Below the pieces are notes generated by a model. The model was not told the DNA's origin. It saw only the letters and a list, made by a program, of their open reading frames with translations, and did not search any database. Source: CAZKYP01 sp964556885 (GTDB lineage: Bacteria > Planctomycetota > Phycisphaerae > Sedimentisphaerales > Anaerobacaceae). From it: 14,993 nt of DNA. Position 1 is the stretch's first letter. Each line of letters opens with the position of its first letter. The stretch lies in the NCBI GenBank assembly GCA_964556885.1, contig CAZKYP010000070.1, positions 1 through 14,993 on the forward strand, read 5' to 3'. This document shows positions 1 through 6,849 of this stretch, piece by piece. The translations under genes were made by a program, and so were the position numbers.

Positions 1-1
1 A

Positions 2-571
2 ATTACGGAAGGATTATTGATCAGCAAAGATGACTATCCTTTTATCTGCCTATATAAAGATATCTCAAATAAAGTTGTTAGATGGGCAGTTGTAAATGGA
101 AACGAAGGTGTGTTAGCATTGTCTGAATTTGATGAAGGTAGAATTTCGGAATTTACGATTCTTGGCAATAAAGTTCACGATGACCGAAGGATGCCTGTAT
201 TCACTTTCGAAGCCTCAGACAAACCTGGAGTTTGGCATGAAGTAATATATATGCCAACTTTCAAAGCGATTGTTGAGAACGGCAAGCTTATTAATTATGC
301 ACCTAATGGTGAAAAGTACGAAGACATAGATTTTGATGGACAATTTGATGCTAAAAGTTTTGTCGTTGAAGGATTTAAATATTTGTCCCAGTCGATTTAT
401 ATTGATGGAAAGTGGAAAGAACTGGGTTATACGGACTCTCAGGGAGAATTTCACCAGACAGGTAGTTATGTTGTTGATAAATTTTATGCCTTTGATTTTG
501 AAAATGGCAAAAAGGTTGAATACGATTTTGAATTTGGAAAAGGCTGGAAAATACGAACCAGTAAAAATTAA
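2..571 (+). CDS. Hypothetical protein, AT-rich, probably 5'-truncated by the window edge
   Basis: I do not recognise this family. The frame is open to the first bases of the window, so the gene probably starts upstream. The only internal start near the edge is TTG at 17, with GGAAGG only about 4 nt before it. From that TTG the product is 184 residues, acidic and aromatic-rich, with no obvious signal peptide or membrane segment. Around residues 103-112 it carries an Asp-rich DIDFDGQFD stretch, which resembles a calcium-binding DxDxDG loop. The repeated short beta-like strands suggest a beta-rich, perhaps secreted or surface, C-terminal region. In sampled lines the GC content is about 27-48 percent, clearly below the roughly 50-65 percent of the adjacent mrdA. 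It is convergent with mrdA. The reading frame is convincing; the function is unknown. Confidence 0.65.
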   Translation: MTEGLLISKDDYPFICLYKDISNKVVRWAVVNGNEGVLALSEFDEGRISEFTILGNKVHDDRRMPVFTFEASDKPGVWHEVIYMPTFKAIVENGKLINYAPNGEKYEDIDFDGQFDAKSFVVEGFKYLSQSIYIDGKWKELGYTDSQGEFHQTGSYVVDKFYAFDFENGKKVEYDFEFGKGWKIRTSKN

Positions 572-605
572 TGGTTTGCTGTAATTTTGTTAGATAGCTG
601 ATATG

Positions 606-621
606 GTGCGATGAATCGCAC
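606..621. repeat. Short perfect inverted repeat between convergent genes
   Basis: GTGCGAT and ATCGCAC form a 7-bp stem with a 2-nt centre in the 60-nt gap between the plus-strand gene (stop at 571) and the end of mrdA (632). The position suits a bidirectional terminator. Neither side has a clear run of T, so the terminator role is only an inference. Confidence 0.4.
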
Positions 622-631
622 TAATTGTTGG

Positions 632-2791
632 TTAATAGAGGGATTTTCCGATGTAGCCGGCTTCGGAGCAGAACTGGATGATGTCACGGCCCAGTGGTGC
701 GGCGTCGCTGGAGCCGTGCTGACCGCCTTCGACTATGACTGCTACGGCGAGCTTGTGTCCGGTGCCGTCCTCAGCGAAGCCGGCAAACCATGCGTGCTCC
801 GGATCCTCGGTCGAACCGGTCTTACCATAGACCTTGACATCCTCGTCGATAAAGGTCCGAAGAATTGGGGCAAACTGCCTGTTGGCTGTTCCGCCATATT
901 CGTTGATGACGGCACTCATCCCATCCAGTACAACGGCCATGGTTTCCGGCGAGATACCGAGGTCCACGCCATCGGGTTTTCGAACAATATCATCGGATTG
1001 GGTTTCAATGAACAGGTTGGGCATTTTGAAGATTCCGCCGCGGGCTATCACAGCCATTGCATTTGCCACCTGAAGCGGCGTAGCCCGAAGTTCGCCCTGG
1101 CCGATCCCGAAACGCCGTTTTTCACTGTTGACAATCGGCGGCATTTCTTCGAGGCTCACAACGTCTCCTTTAGGAACAACACTCGAGATTACCCCGGCCG
1201 ACTGCAAAAAGTCCCTGTTATCTTCGGTCAGGGCGACGTCCCTGACCGAGTCCGGCAGTGACAATATGTCACGACCATAACCGAATGCATACAGCCATTG
1301 CTGCAAAGTTAAAGAGTCTATCCGGTCCGCCAAATGCGAAAAGTATATATTGCAGCTTCCCTTAATGGCATTACGTGCCGTATTGTCCCACCGACTATCA
1401 TGCCCCACCCCGTATGTTCTGAATATCAGGCATCTCGGCCATCCTTCCGGAGGCGCATGGCCTGGACAACTGATGATTTCATCTGGGGTGATACTTCCGG
1501 TTTCGAGCCCGGCGATGAGAATCAGCGGCTTGACGACTGAGCCGGGTGGGTACGGTGCATTTATCGCGCGGTTTATCATCGGTTTGTTAGGATCTTTTTT
1601 GGGATTGGATAGAATGTTGTATTTGTATTTAACAGTGTTCAAGTCATAAACCGGCAAAGATACAAGAGCAAGTATGTCGCTTGATGTAACATCAATTACG
1701 ACCGCCGCCATTCCGGGCCCGATGTTTGGGTCGCGCGGGCAATTTAGAAGGTAATTTTCCAGTCTTTTCTGCAGTTCGATATCCAGCGTCAGCTTTACAT
1801 CTCTGCCGAACTGTGTTTCTGTCCGGCTGATAAGTCGTCGGTCTATATCATAGACAATCTCGCCGCGTCGGCCGCGAAGGATGGTTTCGCAGACATATTC
1901 GACTCCGGGTTGGCGGCCGCAGACCTCGTCTTCGAGGTAGCTCGACAGCCTGTCGTCCACAAAAAGTTCTGCATCCTCTTTCTGTGACGCCAGGTTGACC
2001 CACCCGATTGTCTGCGCTGCGGCCTCGCCGTAAGGGTAGAACCGTTGTGCTTCGAGCTGAATTTCCACCCCTTTGATCTTACGGAATTCCAGTTGTGCGG
2101 TGAAAATATCGTCGTCTGTTTTTAATTCCAGCAGGGGTGACAGTTCGGTCATTTCGGGAATGTCGTCCACTTTACCGATGAGGATCATGCGATCCCTCTG
2201 GTCGGGGTAATTTTTTTCCAAATCGGCAGCGGCTTCGGACAGCGTTACCGAGCCGATATTTCCGCCGTATTTTTCAATTATATTCGGATCCGGATTGTCC
2301 CTTCGCCAGGCCAGGAAGGTTCGAAGGTTCCAGATTCTGTCATTTATTCGCTGGATTTCGTTTTCGACTTGCGCTCTTTCGTAACCGAAGCCGGTGCACT
2401 TGTCGATTATCTTGTCGAGATCATCGCGTTTCTCTTCGAGCTGCTGCCGCTTCTCCAGCAGCGGCTCGTCGGACTCTGTCCGCCGGGCGATTTCGTCGGC
2501 TTCGAACAATTGTGCTTCCCATACCCTGCTATCGAAATACCGGCTAAGGCTGTAACTTATACATAAATAAAAACATGGCCTGTCCACAGCCAGCTCTCTG
2601 TCTTTCCTGTCGAGGATACTTCCTCTGATGGTTTTGAGCTGTTGGATTTGCGACCTGCGGCGTTTGAGTTCAGCAATTTCGTCCTTGACGGACGAGGCGG
2701 TGAGCAATTGCATCTGTCCCAGCCGGAACAGGCAAATTACCAGCAGCAGGGCGCTGAATATGATAAATATTTTTATTCGCTTATCGTACAT
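632..2791 (-). CDS. mrdA: Penicillin-binding protein 2 (peptidoglycan transpeptidase of the elongasome)
   Basis: Class B penicillin-binding protein that cross-links peptidoglycan during lateral wall growth. It has 719 residues, against about 630 in E. coli PBP2. A single N-terminal membrane anchor lies at residues 7-24. The PBP dimerisation region begins near 55 (RGSILDRKDRELA). The transpeptidase domain holds all three catalytic motifs: SVVK at 418-421 (acylated Ser418), SCN at 479-481 and KTGS at 657-660, plus a GIGQGELRATPLQ segment near 563-575. Residues about 92-200 are an extra, highly charged, mainly helical stretch that looks like a coiled coil and explains much of the added length. 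The gene follows mreB, mreC and mreD, which supports PBP2 rather than FtsI. The ATG start has no clear Shine-Dalgarno sequence. No rodA follows; the next gene is convergent. Confidence 0.93.
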   Translation of the reverse strand: MYDKRIKIFIIFSALLLVICLFRLGQMQLLTASSVKDEIAELKRRRSQIQQLKTIRGSILDRKDRELAVDRPCFYLCISYSLSRYFDSRVWEAQLFEADEIARRTESDEPLLEKRQQLEEKRDDLDKIIDKCTGFGYERAQVENEIQRINDRIWNLRTFLAWRRDNPDPNIIEKYGGNIGSVTLSEAAADLEKNYPDQRDRMILIGKVDDIPEMTELSPLLELKTDDDIFTAQLEFRKIKGVEIQLEAQRFYPYGEAAAQTIGWVNLASQKEDAELFVDDRLSSYLEDEVCGRQPGVEYVCETILRGRRGEIVYDIDRRLISRTETQFGRDVKLTLDIELQKRLENYLLNCPRDPNIGPGMAAVVIDVTSSDILALVSLPVYDLNTVKYKYNILSNPKKDPNKPMINRAINAPYPPGSVVKPLILIAGLETGSITPDEIISCPGHAPPEGWPRCLIFRTYGVGHDSRWDNTARNAIKGSCNIYFSHLADRIDSLTLQQWLYAFGYGRDILSLPDSVRDVALTEDNRDFLQSAGVISSVVPKGDVVSLEEMPPIVNSEKRRFGIGQGELRATPLQVANAMAVIARGGIFKMPNLFIETQSDDIVRKPDGVDLGISPETMAVVLDGMSAVINEYGGTANRQFAPILRTFIDEDVKVYGKTGSTEDPEHAWFAGFAEDGTGHKLAVAVIVEGGQHGSSDAAPLGRDIIQFCSEAGYIGKSLY

Positions 2792-2816
2792 TATTTTTTG
2801 CGATTAGTAGTTCGTT

Positions 2817-2846
2817 TTAATACCACAACGCTACTTATTCTGTAAA
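2817..2846 (-). promoter_or_regulatory. Candidate sigma70-type promoter for mrdA
   Basis: On the minus strand TTTACA (2846-2841) is followed after 18 bp by TATTAA (2822-2817). That is 5/6 and 4/6 matches to the -35 and -10 consensus. Transcription would begin close upstream of the mrdA ATG at 2791. It overlaps the T-run of the terminator-like hairpin just upstream, so mrdA may be transcribed separately from mreBCD. The region is AT-rich, so chance matches are possible. Confidence 0.35.
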
Positions 2847-2871
2847 AAATCAGTCCCGATGTACATCGGGA
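2843..2871 (-). terminator. Candidate Rho-independent terminator between mreD and mrdA
   Basis: The 18-nt perfect palindrome TCCCGATGTACATCGGGA (2854-2871) is followed on the minus strand, four bases later, by six T (2849-2844). This is the classical hairpin plus U-tract layout and would stop or attenuate transcripts coming from mreBCD. A perfect palindrome of this kind could also belong to an interspersed repeat family, because a 7-nt repeat element begins immediately next to it. Confidence 0.6.
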
Positions 2872-2872
2872 T

Positions 2873-3036
2873 CAAACATCAAAAATTAAAAAGCAAAATG
2901 ACAGATAAAAATTCAAAAAAAGCTTTGGAATCTTAAAATCAGGTTTAGGTAAGATTATGTCTTAAACAGCTTAAAAAGAACCGGAAAACATTTTACATTT
3001 TGCTTTGTGATTTTGCTATTTCCATTTTAATATTTG
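2873..3036. repeat. Facing arrays of degenerate A/T-rich 7-nt repeats (mreD-mrdA gap)
   Basis: The 331-nt gap between mreD and mrdA holds no convincing gene. Its left half contains consecutive 7-nt units close to CAAAAAT (four clear units at 2873-2900, then more degenerate to about 2921). At 2989-3036 the opposite orientation appears, with units close to CATTTTA or CATTTTG, one of them 6 nt long. The two arms are imperfect reverse complements separated by about 67 nt, so transcripts could fold into a long weak hairpin. The period of seven and the facing-arm layout match the element in lnt (9843-9971), although the unit sequence differs. Confidence 0.6.
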
Positions 3037-3122
3037 ATATAACTTTTATAACTACTTATGCAGCAAAAGATTATCTTAGATGGTAAAGTCCATATAGCAT
3101 TGTAGTGTTAGTGATATTGTTT

Positions 3123-3611
3123 TTAACTTTGCCTGCGGGTCGAGCGGCTCGTCTTGAAGCTCATCCACCAGGCTGACGGCAAAAACAGAAAAGGTCCCAC
3201 GACGCCCGAGCATATCGATATGCCGAACAGGGTCGAATATGCGACGGATGCGACAGGCCCGCTCTTGAGCAGGTTCAACAGGTTAACTGCAATACCCACG
3301 GCAAGCCCGCTGATAAATATCGCAAGCCCCTGGTACGGCATTTTTTTAATTGTGATAACCCGGTGCAAATAGGCCAGCATGGTTCCTAAAAGGCCGAAGC
3401 TAATCATCCTCGGGCCCATCGAAGCGCTGACAATATCGGCGGCAAAACCAATCGAGAAGGAGCTTATAATCACTTCGGTGGGGTCGCAGTTAATGGCAAA
3501 AAAAACCAACAGGACCAGCAGCAGGTCGGGCCTTGTATTAAGATTGGCGAGTAAACCGGCCTGCAGCACGGTGGCCGTAAGAACCAAAACTGCAAACCTG
3601 AACCATCGCAT
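3123..3611 (-). CDS. mreD: Rod shape-determining membrane protein MreD
   Basis: Integral membrane component of the elongasome that works with MreC, PBP2 and RodA in lateral wall synthesis. The 162-residue product is the usual MreD size. It is almost wholly hydrophobic, with about five or six membrane segments (near 6-24, 28-41, 48-62, 68-83, 94-114 and 122-147) and a basic C-terminal tail. The TRPDLLLVLLVFFA region after the first segment is typical of the family. MreD is poorly conserved, so the call leans on its position directly after mreC, a 41-nt gap, plus length and topology. The ATG is preceded by GAGG about 8 nt upstream. It is probably cotranscribed with mreB and mreC, and the terminator-like hairpin in the gap after it may end that transcript. 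Confidence 0.85.
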   Translation of the reverse strand: MRWFRFAVLVLTATVLQAGLLANLNTRPDLLLVLLVFFAINCDPTEVIISSFSIGFAADIVSASMGPRMISFGLLGTMLAYLHRVITIKKMPYQGLAIFISGLAVGIAVNLLNLLKSGPVASVAYSTLFGISICSGVVGPFLFLPSAWWMSFKTSRSTRRQS

Positions 3612-3652
3612 TCATATATCCTCAGTGAAAAATTTTTACGGGATTAAAATCG

Positions 3653-4465
3653 TCAGTCCGTCTTTTTCGGGTTCATTATTATTATAGCTACGTCTTTAAT
3701 GTTCTTGATGTCGCATCGCGGCTTGACGGTAATATCCCAGAGCATCGGTTCCTTTTCGTCCCGTTTACATTCCGCCACTTCCCCGATTATCATCGGGGCG
3801 TCGAGAAATCCGGGCTGCCTGCAGGCAAAGACCTTGTCGCCCTGTTTGATTTTATATGTCAACGGCACCAGCTTGACCTTTGCCGTATTATCGCCGTTAC
3901 CCTGCATCATCCGTTTCACATTCGAGTCGCCTATTTGCACTTCGATTGTTGACGTGGTGTCGGTGAACAGTTTAACGCGGGCGGTATGGGATGAGACATC
4001 GGAGATTTTTCCTATAACGCTGTTATCGGCCAGGATGAACAGACCTTTTATTAGTCCCGTGTCTTTTCGGCAGTCGATGATAATCTCGTTACTCTGTCCG
4101 GTTAATGCAGGTGAACCGATGATCACATCGGCATCCGCGAAATCCGTTCCTTCCCAGACATTGCCGTTGTACAGCCCGTAAAGCTTGTTGAATTTTTCAC
4201 GCTGCTGTTTCAACGTATTTTCGAGGTTCATGACAGCGTTCTGATACTGAGTTTGCGTACGTGTTGCGGCCTCTTCTAACGGCTGCTGTGTCTGGGCCGA
4301 AAGCGCAAAATCCCTGCTCAGGCTCAGCGGTATGCGGAAGATTCGGGTAAAGGCGAATGGAAATTTATTTGTCAGGTACGTCGGCGAAAATAGCAGGATA
4401 AAACCCGACAGCGTGAGCCAGGTAAATAACATTCTTCTGGAGACTTTGATTTGCTTCCTTGCCAT
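3653..4465 (-). CDS. mreC: Rod shape-determining protein MreC
   Basis: Periplasmic scaffold of the elongasome that couples the MreB cytoskeleton to PBP2. The product has 270 residues. It shows a short basic cytoplasmic start, a membrane segment at about 12-30, a coiled coil at about 60-98 (EEAATRTQTQYQNAV onward) and a C-terminal double beta-barrel region at about 110-265. Recognisable family features are the ADVIIGSPA strand that opens the beta domain, the DTGLIKGLFILADNSVIGKI segment and the QGDKVFACR strand. It lies 56 nt after mreB and 41 nt before mreD, in the usual mreBCD order. The ATG at 4465 is a reasonable start because the membrane anchor follows at once. Nothing suggests disruption. 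Confidence 0.93.
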   Translation of the reverse strand: MARKQIKVSRRMLFTWLTLSGFILLFSPTYLTNKFPFAFTRIFRIPLSLSRDFALSAQTQQPLEEAATRTQTQYQNAVMNLENTLKQQREKFNKLYGLYNGNVWEGTDFADADVIIGSPALTGQSNEIIIDCRKDTGLIKGLFILADNSVIGKISDVSSHTARVKLFTDTTSTIEVQIGDSNVKRMMQGNGDNTAKVKLVPLTYKIKQGDKVFACRQPGFLDAPMIIGEVAECKRDEKEPMLWDITVKPRCDIKNIKDVAIIIMNPKKTD

Positions 4466-4499
4466 TTTCGTGATTTATGATTCTCGCTCCGGTCGGTCG

Positions 4500-4518
4500 G
4501 CCGCAACTCGCGAGCGGC
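4500..4518 (-). repeat. Small hairpin in the mreB-mreC gap
   Basis: GCCGC (4500-4504) and GCGGC (4514-4518) flank a 9-nt loop that itself contains most of the palindrome CTCGCGAG. It starts a few bases after the mreB stop in the transcript. No T-run follows, so it is not a Rho-independent terminator. It could protect the mreB 3' end, which is speculation. Confidence 0.3.
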
Positions 4519-4521
4519 TGG

Positions 4522-5577
4522 TTACTCGTATCCGGAGTCACTGTGGTCCATTGTATCTTTCCATATCTCCAGGTTTTCCAGGTATACGCTTGTGCCTCGT
4601 GCCACACTGCTGAGCGGGTCGTCGACAATCTGGACTTTCAGACCGGTCGCGTTTGCCAGCACCTTGTCCATTCCCCTGAGCAGCGACCCCCCTCCACAAA
4701 TGTGTATACCGTTATCTATCAAATCGGCGGCCAGTTCCGGCTCGGCTTTTTCCAGCGTTGAGGTAACGGTATCTATGATTGTGGCGATGGGATCGCGGAG
4801 GGCTTCGCGTATTTCTTCGCTTGTTATAACGATTTTTCTCGGCAGGCCGGAGATAGTATCCCTGCCGGCAATCTCCATTGTCAATTCCTCCTCCAGCGGA
4901 GCGGCCGAGCCGACCTGTATCTTGACCTTCTCGGCCCTTGCCTCGCCTATAAGGAGATTATATGTTTTCTTCAGGTGGTTTATCACGGCTTCGTCCATGT
5001 CGTCGCCGCCGATGCGTATCGATTCGGCGGTGGCAATATCCGCCAGAGACATGATAGCCACTTCAGTGGTTCCCCCGCCGATATCAACAATCATCGATGC
5101 GGTCGGGTCTGTAATCGGAAGGCCGGCCCCAATACCGGCGGCCATCGGCTCGTCCACCAGGTATACCTTTCGAGCGCCGGCTCGTTCGGCCGAATCAATG
5201 ACTGCCCTGCGTTCGACGGCGGTTATCCCGCTGGGAACGGCTATAACCACGCGCGGCCTGACAAGACCTCCTCTGCCGTGCACCTTCCTGATGAAGTAGC
5301 CCAGCATCGCCTCGGTGATTTCGAAGTCACTGATAACGCCGTCTTTTAAGGGTCTTATCGCGCTAATGGAACCGGGTGTTTTACCGAGCATTTCGCGCGC
5401 AACCAGACCGACGGCTTCACCGTTATTTAAGACGATATTGGTTCCTTTGCGAACTGCAACTACAGAGGGCTCATTGAGGACGATACCTTTGTCGCGGACA
5501 CAAACCAAGGTAGAACAAGTACCCAGGTCGATACCCATATCCATACTGAACCAACCCAAGACTGTGTCCAGAAACAC
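4522..5577 (-). CDS. mreB: Rod shape-determining actin homologue MreB
   Basis: Bacterial actin that forms membrane-bound filaments and organises lateral wall synthesis. The 351-residue product is full length. It carries the actin-fold nucleotide motifs: phosphate 1 (DLGTCSTL from residue 17), phosphate 2 (DIGGGTTEVAI from 165) and the adenosine loop (GGGSLLRG, 295-302), plus the VDEPMAAGIGAGLPI segment at 141-155. The N-terminal MFLDTVLGWF is hydrophobic and amphipathic and could serve as the membrane-binding helix. The GTG start at 5577 is set by AGGA about 7 nt upstream and by the position of the DLGT motif. Phosphate 1 has Cys-Ser where many MreB proteins have Ala-Asn. It is the first gene of mreBCD, with a candidate promoter directly upstream. 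Confidence 0.97.
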   Translation of the reverse strand: MFLDTVLGWFSMDMGIDLGTCSTLVCVRDKGIVLNEPSVVAVRKGTNIVLNNGEAVGLVAREMLGKTPGSISAIRPLKDGVISDFEITEAMLGYFIRKVHGRGGLVRPRVVIAVPSGITAVERRAVIDSAERAGARKVYLVDEPMAAGIGAGLPITDPTASMIVDIGGGTTEVAIMSLADIATAESIRIGGDDMDEAVINHLKKTYNLLIGEARAEKVKIQVGSAAPLEEELTMEIAGRDTISGLPRKIVITSEEIREALRDPIATIIDTVTSTLEKAEPELAADLIDNGIHICGGGSLLRGMDKVLANATGLKVQIVDDPLSSVARGTSVYLENLEIWKDTMDHSDSGYE

Positions 5578-5623
5578 GTTTGAATCCTTTCACATAAAGT
5601 AAGCACAATTGCTACTTATGTTA

Positions 5624-5651
5624 TTTTTATAATAGAGAGCTGAATTGTCAA
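5624..5651 (-). promoter_or_regulatory. Candidate promoter for mreBCD
   Basis: On the minus strand a perfect TTGACA (5651-5646) is followed after 16 bp by TAAAAA (5629-5624, 4/6). It sits between the small membrane-protein gene and mreB and would give a leader of about 40 nt. TATAAA also occurs with a shorter spacer of 14 bp. The perfect -35 is the main support. Confidence 0.5.
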
Positions 5652-5657
5652 CAGAAT

Positions 5658-5813
5658 TTATGTTGGAGAACTTAAAGTACCGTATTGCGAGTAGCACATA
5701 TAAGCGACAAAAGCCGCAGTAGAGAGTACTAAGAAAAATGATACGGCAAGGATCGCCGTGTAAAGGTTATCCGGTACCGATATCTTTTGTTCAGGGGGTA
5801 TATTAAGAGCCAT
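5658..5813 (-). CDS. Small single-pass membrane protein (51 residues) upstream of mreB
   Basis: I translated this frame directly: an ATG at 5813-5811 is followed by 51 sense codons and TAA at 5660-5658. The N-terminal segment is polar and Pro-containing (MALNIPPEQKISVPDNLYT). One membrane helix covers about residues 18-39 (YTAILAVSFFLVLSTAAFV and on), and a short polar tail rich in Tyr and Ser follows. A GAGG sequence stands 7 nt before the ATG, a good ribosome binding site. The gene lies 61 nt after the coiled-coil membrane protein and 80 nt before mreB on the same strand, so it may be cotranscribed with the former. The family is not recognised. A role in membrane or envelope morphogenesis is inferred from position only. 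Confidence 0.7.
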   Translation of the reverse strand: MALNIPPEQKISVPDNLYTAILAVSFFLVLSTAAFVAYMCYSQYGTLSSPT

Positions 5814-5841
5814 TATTCAACCTCGTATAGCTAACTGGAAT

Positions 5842-5866
5842 CGTATCCCGTTTACCCGGGAATACG
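5842..5866 (+). repeat. Hairpin after the coiled-coil gene, terminator-like only on the plus strand
   Basis: CGTATCCCG and CGGGAATACG pair with one bulged base around a short loop. On the plus strand the stem is followed by TTCG and then six T (5871-5876), which looks like a terminator for antisense transcription. On the minus strand, the direction of all nearby genes, no T-run follows. It may instead act as a 3'-end or processing structure. Confidence 0.35.
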
Positions 5867-5874
5867 TTCGTTTT

Positions 5875-6750
5875 TTACATATTTGTACTTACCTGGTCGC
5901 CGGTTCTTGGCGGCAGCTCGGGTTTTATGAGGTCCAGTATGCCGACCGCCTTTTCGGGCTGAACGTCGAATACGACAATATCACAAACGAATGTATCGCC
6001 GCGGATAGCATGAAATCTGGTGCCTTCCTTTACGCCATGGGCCGAACCGATGGATATCTGGGCTAATTTATTCTTCATATCAACTACGGTTATCGAGCCT
6101 TTCAGTTTCATATCCTGCATGGGAACGGCGAGCCTTGCGGTGTCTCTTTCGGCGGTAACGGGGGCCGGAGTTGTTATGGCCTTGCCGAATTGCCGCAGAA
6201 GCTGATCAAGCTTGGTCTGCAAGGCTGTTTTTTCTTCAGTCAAACGCTTGGTCTTGTCTTCCAGCAGGGCTATAACCGCCATCTTTTCAACCAGAGTGGA
6301 TGTTGTTTCGTTGTGCGTGGTTTGTTCCTTTTCCAGCTCGGTTTGAGCCCTGTTCAGCTCGTTGAGGGTGTTTTGCAGCAACTGGCCCTGCCTGTCGTTT
6401 GTTGCTGAGAATTCAGTGACTGCGCTTGTCCAGTTATTGACTTTTTCGAGCAGCAAGGCGTTTTGTCTCTGGGCTTCAGCAAGCTTGACCTCGAGATCTC
6501 GAGCCTGGTTCTTGAGGTCTCCGGTTTGCTTGTTTATTTCCAGTTTTTCCTGCTCCGTTTGTGCCTGCAGTTCATTAAACTTCCTGTTTGCATCTTCCTT
6601 GCTTCTTATTGCGGCCTGGTAGCTCTGGAACTGAGTGTCGTATTTTTGCTTGAAGTTATCGACGCTGGCGACATAGGTTACTACGATGCCACAAAGAAAT
6701 ATTGAGGACAATGTCAGCAGGATTATTAGGACCTTTGTTAGCGTGCTCAA
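5875..6750 (-). CDS. Membrane-anchored coiled-coil protein with C-terminal beta domain
   Basis: I cannot name a family with certainty. The 291-residue product has an N-terminal membrane segment (about 6-28), a long Glu/Gln/Lys-rich coiled coil (about 31-190), a short Pro/Thr linker (191-205) and a compact C-terminal domain (about 214-288). That domain has the pattern of small beta-barrels such as FlgT-C-like or MreC-like folds: a VVDMKNKLAQISIGSAHGVKE core, then TRFHAIRG, VFDVQPEKAVG and a final GDQV. The TTG start is well supported by AAAGGAG 6 nt upstream. The topology would put the coiled coil and beta domain in the periplasm. The layout parallels MreC, and mreB lies one small gene downstream, so an envelope-morphogenesis role is possible but inferred. 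It has its own promoter and a long leader. Confidence 0.85.
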   Translation of the reverse strand: MSTLTKVLIILLTLSSIFLCGIVVTYVASVDNFKQKYDTQFQSYQAAIRSKEDANRKFNELQAQTEQEKLEINKQTGDLKNQARDLEVKLAEAQRQNALLLEKVNNWTSAVTEFSATNDRQGQLLQNTLNELNRAQTELEKEQTTHNETTSTLVEKMAVIALLEDKTKRLTEEKTALQTKLDQLLRQFGKAITTPAPVTAERDTARLAVPMQDMKLKGSITVVDMKNKLAQISIGSAHGVKEGTRFHAIRGDTFVCDIVVFDVQPEKAVGILDLIKPELPPRTGDQVSTNM

Positions 6751-6756
6751 AACAAG

Positions 6757-6763
6757 CTCCTTT
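6757..6763 (-). promoter_or_regulatory. Strong Shine-Dalgarno that sets the TTG start of the coiled-coil gene
   Basis: AAAGGAG on the minus strand stands 6 nt before the TTG at 6750. No ATG or GTG in this frame gives an intact membrane segment with a comparable site, so TTG is preferred. Confidence 0.7.
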
Positions 6764-6795
6764 CACTAAAATGTTTATTCTTTTCAGTACACCCC

Positions 6796-6849
6796 TTACA
6801 TAAAGTCAGTTCTTCCCAGGGCTAAAGCACTCCCTGGAGATAATTCCAT
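6796..6849 (-). CDS. Possible 17-residue leader peptide (upstream ORF)
   Basis: An ATG at 6849 opens a 17-codon frame ending in TAA at 6796, inside the leader of the coiled-coil gene. The peptide reads MELSPGSALALGRTDFM. The CCAGGG/CCCTGG stem-loop lies within it. No well-placed Shine-Dalgarno is seen; GCAGG directly abuts the ATG. It could be a regulatory upstream ORF or a chance frame. Confidence 0.2.
   Translation of the reverse strand: MELSPGSALALGRTDFM

Noticed and set aside
611..1261. Plus-strand open frame of 216 codons
   Set aside because: It lies antisense to the transpeptidase end of mrdA, which has all catalytic motifs. Its length is explained by GC-rich codon shadowing, and it has no recognisable domain.
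3058..3105. 15-codon plus-strand frame in the mreD-mrdA gap
   Set aside because: No Shine-Dalgarno, very short and in AT-rich DNA where such frames are expected by chance.
4592..5299. Plus-strand open frame of 235 codons
   Set aside because: Antisense to mreB, with a Ser/Ile/Pro-rich composition typical of a reverse-strand shadow.
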